Assembly: GCA_905221605.1 (NCBI GenBank)
Contig: CAJNDS010000369.1
Location: 227,501-250,000, forward strand
DNA: 22,500 bases
Reading direction: 5' to 3'
DNA from: Symbiodinium natans
Lineage: Eukaryota; Sar; Dinophyceae; Suessiales; Symbiodiniaceae
Of this stretch, positions 1-7,216 are shown in pieces. The notes beneath the pieces were generated by a model. The model had not been told where the DNA came from. It worked only from the letters and a program-made list of their open reading frames with translations, and searched no databases. Position numbers and translations under genes: made by a program. Position 1 is the first letter of the stretch. Each line of letters starts with the position of its first letter.

Positions 1-20
1 CGAAGCCCCAAGGCGCTGAA

Positions 21-143
21 CCTAAACCCCAAACCCTAAACCCTAAACCCTAAACCCTAAACCCTAAACCCTAAACCCTAAACCCTAAACCCCAAACCCC
101 AAGCCCTAACCCCCAAACCCTAAGCCCTCAACCCTAAGCCCGA
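21..143. repeat. CCCTAAA array at left edge
   Basis: Near-perfect CCCTAAA in the middle, CCCCAAA/CCCTCAA variants at the sides. It ends a few bases before the first exon's acceptor. Confidence 0.9.
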
Positions 144-150
144 AGCCGAG

Positions 151-228
151 GTCGTCCAGGATGTGCAGCTGGTCTTGCTGCCCTTCGCCGGCGCAGGAAA
201 GGAGCAGGTGGCCGAGCTGGCCGAAGCC
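151..228 (+). CDS. Ankyrin gene exon (N-terminal leader, LVLLPF segment)
   Basis: Acceptor GCCGAG ends at 150 and the frame starts GTC GTC CAG GAT. It encodes QLVLLPFAGAGKEQVAELAEA with strong G/C third positions. The likely donor is a GC (GCGGCC at 229); reading on gives AAARL and a stop in the TTTAGGG array. The upstream 21-143 is a degenerate CCCTAAA array, so this is an internal exon whose preceding exon lies outside the window. Confidence 0.7.
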
Positions 229-3200
229 GCGGCCCGGCTTTAGGGTTTAGGGTTTAGGGTTTAGGGTTTAGGGTTTAGGGTTTAGGGTTTAGGGTTTAGG
301 GTTTAGGGTTCAGGGTAAATCGTTCTTGGCTTCCTTCTGCCTGGCTCTTAGGACTTTAACCTTTTGAGTTTTTGTAGAAACTACAATAAGGAGCCGAAAA
401 GGTTTTTCGCAGGGAGTGGGGGAGTGAGGTGTATAGGGTTTAGGGTTGATAGGGTGTATAGGAGGGTGTTTCTAGGGTTTAGAGGGTTGGGTTTATAGGG
501 TTTATAGGGCTTATAGGGCTTATAGGGCTTATAGGGTTTATAGGGTTTATAGGGTTTATAGGGTTTATAGGGTTTACCCCTACGTAATCCCTTAAAGGGT
601 GTGCAATGTACCCTATAGGATCCCTTAAAGGGTAGATAGAGGGTGCCTCCTTCCCTCATTCCTGAGGAAGAGCCAGCCGGCTTAGGGTTCAGGGATTTTT
701 GGGGGGGTTTAGGGGGTTTAGGGTTTAGGGTTTAGGGCTTAGGGGTTTAGGGGTTTTTTGGTTTAGGGTTGGGGGTTTAGGGGTTTAGGGCTGCTCGGGT
801 CAACCCTTGGGGGTCTTGGGTCTTGGAACATCTTAGGCCGCGCGCGGTGATGAATGGGCCGTCGAGAGGATTCTGCAAAGGCCGGCTTGGTTGACACTTC
901 TAGGATCCCATGCTGCCCACAAGCGTTTCGGAGCGTAACAGGGTGCAGGGTTTAGGGTTAGGAGTTGAGCGGTGGGTTTCCAAAGGACTGAATACCAAGA
1001 CCACCCGAACCCCAACCCCCCGAACCCCCAAACCCCCCAAACCCCGCAAACCCCCCAAAACCCCCCAAACCCCCCAAAACCCCCCAAAACCCCCCAAAAC
1101 CCCCCAAAACCCCCCAAAACCCCCCAAAACCCCCCAAAACCCCCCAAAACCCCCCAAAACCCCCCAAAACCCCCCAAAACCCCCCAAAACCCCCCAAAAC
1201 CCCCCAAAACCCCCCAAACCCCAAGACCCTGAGAGCAGGCCCCAGGATCCCAACACGACCCGCCTCGGCAAGACGCCGGTGGGCCTGGCCTCTCTGTGTG
1301 GCCACGTGCCTTGGGCCACGGCTGGGTTCAGGGTTTAGGGTTCAGGGTTTAGGGTTTAGGGTTTAGGGTTTAGGGTTTAGGGTTTAGGGGTTTATTCTTG
1401 TGTTTTTTTGCATAGCGGCGTTGAGGGGTTGTAGAATGTTTCGTAGGGTGTTTATGGGGGTGTGATGCGGTGTTATGGGATTTTGCGCGAGGCGCGACAA
1501 GTCACTGGGGCCCTAAACTCTGTACTCCGAGTGTTCACAAAGTAAACGCTGCGCACTTGGCAAAAAAACTAAACCCACTAGTGACAGTCATTTGTGTCCG
1601 CAAACCCCAAACCCCAAACCCCAAACCCCAAACCCCAAACCCCAAACCCCAAACCCCAAGCCCCAAACCCCAAACCCCAAACCCCAAACCCCACACACCA
1701 AACACCCCAAAACCCTAAACCCTACACCCTACCTCAAACACCCCAAAACCCAAACCCCAAACCCTAAACCCCAAACCCTGAACCAAACACCCCTAAACCC
1801 TAAACCCCGAACACCCCAGAACCCTAAAGCAGCCCTAATGAACACCCTCTCAAACCCTAAACCCTAAACCCTAAACCCTAAACCCTAAACCCTATAAACC
1901 CTAAACCCTATAAACCCTAAACCCTAAACCCTGAACCCTAAACCCTAAACCCTAAACCCTAAACCCTAAGCCCTAAGCCCTAAGCCCTAAACCCGCCCAG
2001 GTCGCGACGGTGCGTCTGCTACTGGAGGCCGGGTCGGACGCGAACAAAGGCGACGCGACACCTTTGCGCCTCGGAAGTTGCACCTGCTTTTATTTATTTG
2101 TTTGTTTGTTTGTTTATTTATTCATTTCTTAATTTATTTTTGTTTTTATGTATTTATTTATTCACTTTATTTTGAATTTTATATTAGCTGTTTGTTTAGG
2201 GTTAGGGTTTGGGGTTCAGGGTTTGGGGTTTAGGGGGGGCATTATTCGCTTTAGTTTTGTTAGCTATTGGCTATTGGTTACTGCTTAGTAGATATTCTCT
2301 GTTAGTTGTTAGTTATTGGGCATTTGTTCTGAGTCATTAGCTTTGTTATTGCTGCCTGTATTCCGTTCATTCGTTCACTCGCTCGTTCATTCGCTCATTC
2401 GTTCGTTTCTTTTCTTTCGTTCATTCGTTCGTTCGTTTCTTTTCATTCGTTCATTCGTTCGTTCGCTCATTCATTTTCTTTCATTCCATTCATTCGTCCA
2501 TTCATTCCCTTTTTCAACCCATGCATTCGTTCATTCATTCTTATTTCGTTGCATATGTATTTATGCCCAACGGTTCTGTCGTTCATTTTGTATTATTATC
2601 TGCGATCGCTGTTATTCATTCGCATGTTAGTAGTATTGTCAGTGTCTGCATTTGCTAATGTACATATTTATGTGTCTTGTTTGTTTATGCTTTTGGGGTG
2701 GTGGTTCGTGCTATTTCGTGCTTTTGTGGTGGTGGTGGTGGTGGTGGGGGTGGGGGTGGTGGGTGGCGGTGGGGGCTGTGGCGGCAGCGGCGGTGGTGGT
2801 GGAGGGATTCAGTTTTTTTTTTTCGTCTTCTGGTTTGCGGGGTCTGAGGGCCGGAGCAGGTTTTTCTGCCAAGAGCGTTTGGTATTTAGGCGTGTTGGAA
2901 TGTTTGTTGGATTTCTTGGATAGGGCTTAACCCCAAACCCTAAACCCTAAACCCTAAACCCTAAACCCTAAACACTGAACCCTGAACCCTAAACCCTAAA
3001 CCCTAAACCCTAAACCCTAAACCCTAAACCCTAAACCCTAAACCCTAAACCCTAAACCCGAACCCCCAAACCCTAAATCTTAGGACCTTAGGACTCTTTT
3101 TTGCGGGTTTTTTGGGGGTTCGAGGTACGAGGCAGCTGCGCATGGCCACGTGGAGGTCGTCGACCTCCTGCTCGCGACAGGGGTCGATAAGGAGAAGGGC

Positions 3201-4183
3201 ATCTCCACGCCCCTCCACGCGGCATGCAAGAATGGCCAGGTGGGGGTCGTGCGCCCTAAACCCTAAACCCTAAACCCTAAACCCTAAACCCTAAACCCTA
3301 AACCCTAAACCCTAAACCCTAAACCCTAAACCCTAAACCCTAAACCCTAAACCCTAAACCCTAAACCCTAAACCCTAAACCCTAAACCCCAAACCCTAAA
3401 CCCTCATATCGTAAGCCCCCAGGTGGAGGTCGTGCGCCTGTTGCTGAAGGCTGGGGCGTCGGTGGACCGGGCAGACAAGAACGGCTCCACTCCTCTTCAC
3501 GGCGCCTCTTGGTTCGGCCACGCGGAGATCGCGCAGCTCTTGCTGCAAGCGCGGGCCGACAAAGACAAGAGCGATCCGACGCCTCTACACCGAGCGTCCT
3601 CTCGCGGCCACGCGGGGATTGTTCGGGTGCTGCTGGAGGCGCGCGCCGACATCGACAGGACTTGCTCCTCCACGCACCTCTTCGAGATCCAGTCGACCTG
3701 CGACGGCGAGACGACGGTTGAGGTGAGGATGTCCATCTCGGAGCGGGACCGCCGGCGGCGGTCGACCCCGCTGTTCGAGGCCTCCCTCCACGGGCACGTG
3801 GAGATCGTGCGGCTCTTGCTGGCCGCGAACGCCGACACGGACAAGGGCGACTCCACGCCCCTCTACGCGGCGTCCCTCATGCTGGTACCTTGGGGACGAA
3901 TTATGAACCCTTACAATTAGGGGGTCATATACCCTCACTATATATAATTCTATATACCATAATCCCTTTCAGGGTTCTGCTATGCATCTTACATGATATA
4001 TTACCAAGGTACATGGACCATAACCCTTTTAGGGTTCCTTTCGTCCCCAAGGTGCGCCGCCAGCATCACAAGGACATCGCCCGCATGCTGCTGGAGGCGG
4101 GGGCGCAGAACCGGAGCAACTCGATGGCCTGGGTGGCGACGCCGTTTCTCTGTGGACTCCCGAGGGCGGTTCTTAGGGTTTAG
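151..4183 (+). CDS. Split ankyrin-repeat protein gene, 5' end outside window (exons 151-228, 837-880, 1239-1305, 2001-2072, 3132-3239, 3423-3884, 4052-4183)
   Basis: The seven islands total 963 nt and join in one open frame of about 320 codons. The N-terminal part carries LVLLPF, then KEQVAELAEA, AARGDEWAVERILQ and RPQDPN, a leader I recall before ankyrin repeats in dinoflagellate proteins. About seven ankyrin repeats follow, with TPLxxAxxxGHxEIVRLLLxAGA signatures (KTPVGLASLCGHVATVRLLL, TPLRLAAAHGHVEVVDLLL, TPLHAACKNGQVEVVRLLL, TPLHGASWFGHAEIAQLLL, and so on). Several junctions fall within a repeat and restore it, which strongly supports the splicing. Ankyrin repeats are protein-binding scaffolds; no catalytic domain is seen, so the role is unknown. 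Introns are mostly telomere-type repeat. The start codon and probable N-terminal domain lie to the left of the window. The stop used here (TAG 4181-4183) lies inside a TTTAGGG array, so the true end may be a further splice. Confidence 0.85.
239..316. repeat. TTTAGGG array
   Basis: Ten TTTAGGG units then TTCAGGG, directly after the coding island 151-240. The unique stretch 317-433 shows no exon. Confidence 0.9.
484..580. repeat. Nine-base GGGTTTATA/GGGCTTATA variant array
   Basis: About nine units of a 9-mer variant of the telomere unit. The minus-strand reading is a KPY repeat with no other protein character, hence not a gene. Confidence 0.85.
684..792. repeat. Degenerate TTTAGGG repeat
   Basis: TTTAGGG, TTTAGGGG and TTTTTTGG mixed, with no order. 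Confidence 0.8.
837..880 (+). CDS. Ankyrin gene small exon (AARGDEWAVERILQ)
   Basis: Acceptor CATCTTAG ends at 836. The 44 nt encode AARGDEWAVERILQ plus the first two bases of Arg. A GC donor (GCCGGC) follows at 881. Joining to 1239 gives ILQ-R-PQDPN, matching the leader known to precede ankyrin repeats in this family. The same GCCGCG hexamer occurs at the end of the previous exon. Confidence 0.7.
1018..1222. repeat. CCCCCCAAAA ten-base array
   Basis: At least thirteen perfect CCCCCCAAAA units at about 1080-1210 with shorter variants outside. All frames give P/K/T/Q/N or G/F/W repeats, so long open frames here are artefacts. The G-strand (GGGGGGTTTT) should form quadruplexes. Confidence 0.9.
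1239..1305 (+). CDS. Ankyrin gene exon (RPQDPN ... LASLCGH)
   Basis: Acceptor GAGAGCAG, then G completing an Arg codon, then PQDPNTTRLGKTPVGLASLCGH. The donor is GTGCCT at 1306. Joining to 2001 gives the ankyrin string GHVATVRLLLEAG. Reading through the donor gives PWATAGFRV and a stop in repeat DNA. Confidence 0.8.
1323..1390. repeat. TTTAGGG array
   Basis: Eight or nine units, first ones TTCAGGG. The unique stretch 1391-1598 has no convincing exon. Confidence 0.85.
1599..1996. repeat. CCCCAAA block followed by CCCTAAA block
   Basis: CCCCAAA dominates to about 1694, then mixed units, then CCCTAAA and CCCTATAAA to 1990. Two homogenised variants sit side by side. The right edge ends in the acceptor CCCAG. 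Confidence 0.9.
2001..2072 (+). CDS. Ankyrin gene exon (VATVRLLLEAGSDANKG)
   Basis: Acceptor CCCAG at 1996-2000, the AG ending a degenerate CCCTAAA array. It encodes VATVRLLLEAGSDANKGDA then TPLRL. Joining CTC (2072) to GCA (3132) gives TPLRLAAAHGHVEVV, with exactly the spacing of the other repeats. The donor would be non-canonical (GGAAGT, or GA after a shared G), so this boundary is the least certain in the gene. Confidence 0.75.
2085..2180. repeat. TTTG/TTTA tetranucleotide tract
   Basis: TTTATTTG and TTTG units in an AT-rich stretch inside the intron 2073-3131. Confidence 0.85.
2364..2545. repeat. CATT/CGTT tetranucleotide microsatellite
   Basis: Tandem TTCG, TTCA and CTCG units. The reading gives RSFVHSFVRS-type repeats, not a protein. 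Confidence 0.9.
2726..2810. repeat. GTG/GGC-rich simple repeat
   Basis: GTG and GGGGGT units then GGC units; the frames give poly-V, W or G. The following 2811-2929 has no clear exon. Confidence 0.85.
2930..3080. repeat. CCCTAAA array
   Basis: About eighteen units with one short run of CACTGAA/CCCTGAA at about 2973-2990. It lies in the ankyrin intron 2073-3131. Confidence 0.95.
3132..3239 (+). CDS. Ankyrin gene exon (AAAHGHVEVVDLLL ... CKNGQ)
   Basis: Encodes AAAHGHVEVVDLLLATGVDK, then EKGISTPLHAACKNGQ. The acceptor is ACGAG ending at 3131; an alternative AG ends at 3124. The donor CAG|GTGGGG at 3240 joins in phase 0 to GTG GAG at 3423, giving CKNGQVEVVRLLL. Confidence 0.85.
3240..3422 (+). 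repeat. Intron made almost entirely of CCCTAAA repeat, flanked by a 20-bp direct duplication
   Basis: GT at 3240-3241 and AG at 3421-3422; 183 nt. The interior from 3256 to about 3404 is CCCTAAA in tandem. CCAGGTGGGGGTCGTGCGCC (3236-3255) is repeated with one mismatch at 3419-3438. Left-copy GT and right-copy AG act as splice sites because the duplicated target contains CAGGT. Confidence 0.85.
3423..3884 (+). CDS. Ankyrin gene main exon (four repeats)
   Basis: The largest exon, 154 codons, with clear repeats VEVVRLLLKAGASVD, TPLHGASWFGHAEIAQLLL, TPLHRASSRGHAGIVRVLL and TPLFEASLHGHVEIVRLLL. Between the third and fourth is an in-frame 31-residue segment (3687-3779) that is not ankyrin-like; see findings. 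The exon ends at ATG CTG, followed by GTACCTTGGGG, the start of an inverted-repeat element. Reading through the element meets a stop at 3918-3920. Confidence 0.9.
3887..4053 (+). mobile_element. Introner-like element with 14-bp perfect terminal inverted repeats, acting as an intron
   Basis: ACCTTGGGGACGAA at 3887-3900 is the exact reverse complement of TTCGTCCCCAAGGT at 4040-4053. The inner arms also pair partly (AACCCT near the left end, AGGGTT near the right). The interior is AT-rich, unlike the exons. GT at 3885-3886 and AG at 4050-4051 make a 167-nt phase-0 intron; removing it restores the frame. GGT flanks both sides, a possible 3-bp target duplication. A second acceptor (CAG ending at 4063) also keeps frame and gives better ankyrin spacing. 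Confidence 0.75.
4052..4183 (+). CDS. Ankyrin gene last visible exon (DIARMLLEAGA)
   Basis: Encodes HHKDIARMLLEAGAQNRSNS then MAWVATPFLCGLPRAV, reading into LRV and stop in the TTTAGGG array at 4174. Starting at 4052 gives five residues more than the repeat spacing; starting at 4064 gives one more. The real 3' boundary may be a GA donor (GACTCC, 4156) linking to 4311, or the stop may be genuine. Confidence 0.7.
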   Translation: MRRQHHKDIARMLLEAGAQNRSNSMAWVATPFLCGLPRAVLRV

Positions 4184-4258
4184 GGTTTTAGGGTTTTGGG
4201 GTTTATAGGGTTTTAGGGTTTTAGGGTTTAGGGTTTTAGGGCCTAGGGTTTTCGGGTT
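4174..4258. repeat. TTTAGGG/TTTTAGGG array after the ankyrin gene
   Basis: Units alternate between seven and eight bases. The first units supply the in-frame TAG at 4181-4183. Confidence 0.85.
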
Positions 4259-4310
4259 AGTTACGCTAACACAGAAATTCTGACAAGCTCGGTTTGTACG
4301 TTGCCCTCAG

Positions 4311-4402
4311 GTTTCATCTGGCGACGGCTGGGGGCCTCCTCCGACATCTTTCGAAGAGGTGCTTCCTTTGCGCTGTCTGGCGACAAAAGAGAGCTGGGCA
4401 AG
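4311..4402 (+). CDS. Exon candidate (FIWRRLGASSDIFRRG), probably 5' part of the DUF1275-like gene
   Basis: Clean acceptor GCCCTCAG ends at 4310 and donor CAAG|GTCCGG is at 4403. It encodes FIWRRLGASSDIFRRGASF then ALSGDKRELGK. Phase 0 at its end matches the next exon (5617), and AAGGTCCGG is present at both intron ends. It begins in phase 1 and lacks an ATG, so it is internal; whether it follows the ankyrin exon or an unseen one is open. Confidence 0.6.
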
Positions 4403-5250
4403 GTCCGGGTTGGGGGGGTCAATTCCCCTCCCCCGAATCAACCCCCCCCTAGTATTATATACGCTGCTGTATACTATAATGGAACTATAGTGGAAGGATC
4501 TCAAATCTTGTGGGGGGGTAGCGGGGGTTGAATTATGAGGGGGTTGGGGGGTTCCTTCTGCAGTAGCTAGCCTTAGTTTGGGAACAAGCTCCTCCTCAGG
4601 AGCGATTTTGTATTTCTCAAGAGGGGACGCCCTAAGCCCTAGCCCCTAAGCCCGACAGAGGGAACCTGTTCATAAACAACGTTCAACGGGCTAGGAGACC
4701 CTGATTCCCTTTGGACCCCAGACCCTGAACCCTACCCTAGACCCAAACTGCATCAAGGAATGCCATGTGCACTTCGCACTTTGGCGCAGTGGCATCTGGG
4801 CGCAGTCGGTTTGGACTCCCTAAAGCCTGAACGCTTTGGGTTTGGGGTTTAGGGTTTAGGGTTTGGGGTTTAGGGTGATGCAGTCTAAGAAAACCTATAA
4901 CCCCAAACCTTGGCCCTGAACCCTGACATGTTCATCTAGCTTTCTCCTGGCTTCTATAAGTACCATAAACCCTAAACCCTAAACCCTAAACCCTAAACCC
5001 TAAACCCTAAACCCTAAACCCTAAACCCTAAACCCTAAACCCTAAACCCTAAACCCTAAACCCTAAACCCTAAACCCTAAACCCTAAACCCTATACCTTC
5101 TAAACCCTACACCCTAAACCTGAAACCCTAAAACTGATCTCGTGTCTTCGCAGCGCAGGGCTTAGGGGCTCGGTAAAGAGCTAAAGCCTGAGACCTTCGC
5201 CAGGGTTGAGGGAGTTTACGGTTTAGGGGCTTAAGGCTTAGGGTTAGGGT

Positions 5251-5310
<60 letters not shown>

Positions 5311-7185
5311 GGTTTGGGGTTTGGGGTTTAGGGTTTAGGGTTCAGGGTTTAGGGTTTAGGGTTTAGGGTTTAGGGGCTTAAGGCTTAGGGCCTTGGGGTT
5401 GAGGGGGCTGAGAGTTGGGGTTCAAACTTTGGGGTTTAGGGGGGCAGGGGTTTCGCTTGGGGGCTTCGTAAACCCCGACACCAGTCTACGCCCCTAAAAC
5501 CCTTCAAACTTAAAGACCCTAAACCCTAAAACCTAAACCCTAAACCCGAAACCCGAAACCCTAAACCCTAACCCCTAAGCCCCTAAAGCCCCTAAAGCCC
5601 GTAAAACTCCCCAAAGGTCCGGACGACGCACGTCACTGGCACCCTGACGGACATCGGCTCGACACTGGGCCGAGCCTTGGCAGATCCAGCCCCTGGTTTA
5701 GGGTCTCGGCTTGGGGTTTAGGCTTTAGGGTTTAGGGTTTGGGGTTGAGGGTTTAGGGTTTGGGGTTTAGGGTTTGGGGTTTGGGGTTTAGGGCTCCCTA
5801 ACCTGATCAGCGCTAACAAGCCCCAAGCCCATAGCCTCGACCGTTCCGGGGGGAGAAAACCCCAAGGGTTTTTAGGGTTTTTAGGGTTTTTAGAGTTTTT
5901 AGGGTTTTTAGGGTTTTTAGGGTTTTTAGGATGTTTAGGGTTTTTAGGGTTTTTAGGGTTTTTAGGGTTTTTAGGGTTTTTAGGGTTTTTAGGGGTTTTT
6001 AGGGTACAGGGCTTAGGGTTTAGGGTTTTCTCGCTTTGTGATCGTGCTCACGTTATCCTTCCCGGTTCTTTGTAGGGAATGAGGGAACCAGGTAACCTAT
6101 AGAGTCCTCTAAAGGGGAGATGTCGGGTGACACAAGGTAGCTAATCCCTGTGGGGTTAAGGGTTTAGGGCTTGGTCGTCACGGAACACTTCGTGCTCGAT
6201 GCCTCGGGGGAGTCCATGGTGGCCTCAAAGCACATGCCAGCGGAAACTTTGGGGCGCAAACCCGTCCAGAGGTGGGCAACCTCCCGAATCCCGAAGCCCC
6301 AAGCCCGAAGCCCCAAGCCCGAAGCCCCAGGCCCTAAACCCTAAGGGCAACAAGGACCTCCGAAGCCATGTTGAAGGCTCCTGGAGCCCATTCAGGCCCC
6401 TCAGGGGTGCAGCACCGGAACTTGCGATGTTCCCTCAATCCATGTAGGCGAGTCCCTCAGACCTAAACCGAGGCATTGCGATGGTCTTCCTTCGGAAAGG
6501 CACGACGCCCTAAACCCAAAACCCAAAACCCCCCAGCCCTAAGCCCCAAACCCCCAACCCAAAATCCCAAGCCCAAGACCCAAAATCCCAAACCCTAAGC
6601 CCTGGACCTAAACGGGTTTGGAGCGCAGTCTTCAAGGCCGATCCTGGGCGGGTCCGGAGTCAGAAGGAGGTTGAAAAAGGCTACCTCAAAACTCGCGACT
6701 AGTTGGGGGCCATAGCGTTTAGGAGTTGAGGGGTGAGGGCTTTTGCTTCTTCAACCCGATTGTGATGGAATCTTATTGCCGGAGATGCCTCGACGACGCA
6801 GACAGGGTGAGGCAGCACGCATTCGGGCACCCCCCAAACACTGAACCCTAAACTCCAGAAACCCTAAGACCCGAACCCCTGAAACCCTGAACCCTGAACC
6901 CTAAACCCTAAACCCTAAACCCTAGAAGCAGGATGCAGGCGGTCGCGCATGAACGTATTGGAGAAGGCCCCGCCTTGAATGCCCGGAGGAAGTGTCAGGT
7001 TTGCCGTTGAAGAGTTTAGGGTTTAGAGGGTTCAGATTCAGGGTTTAGGGTTTAGGGTTTAGGGTTTAGGGGTTGAGGGGTTGAGGGGGCTTAGGGTTTT
7101 TGGGTTTGTGCTTGTCAGGGATGAGAGGTTTCGGCCTTCAGGGCTTCAGTGGCTGAGGGAAGTTTAGGGTTTAGGGCTTTTTTTT

Positions 7186-7216
<31 letters not shown>

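Larger units (their letters stand above)
4403..5616 (+). other. Large intron of degenerate telomere-type arrays with short unique islands
   Basis: GT at 4403 and AG at 5615-5616, flanked by AAGGTCCGG duplicates (4401-4409 and 5615-5623). It contains a G-rich imperfect inverted repeat (4410-4553), a unique stretch about 4560-4830 with no convincing exon (a short ATG frame at 4762 ends in repeat), CCCTAAA arrays about 4967-5135, TTGAGGG at 5250-5312 and mixed repeats to 5610. Confidence 0.6.

Noticed and set aside
1-150. Chromosome end (true telomere) at the left edge
   Set aside because: Arrays occur throughout in both orientations with coding islands between, and the left array runs straight into an ankyrin exon. 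An end would be a single outward-oriented terminal array.
381-659. Minus-strand frame of KPYKPYKPY repeats
   Set aside because: It is the translation of the nine-base telomere-variant array; no splice or codon support.
833-1338. Several long overlapping open frames (PPKTPQN or GGFGGFWG repeats)
   Set aside because: These are translations of the CCCCCCAAAA array. Only the short pieces 837-880 and 1239-1305 have protein character.
1470-1867. PNPKPQTPNPKPQT protein
   Set aside because: Translation of the CCCCAAA array.
2316-2930. Plus-strand frames of RSFVHSF and poly-V/W/G type
   Set aside because: They coincide with CATT/CGTT and GTG simple repeats inside an ankyrin intron.
3497-3938. Minus-strand open frames opposite the ankyrin exon
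   Set aside because: They are antisense shadows of a GC3-rich ankyrin exon.
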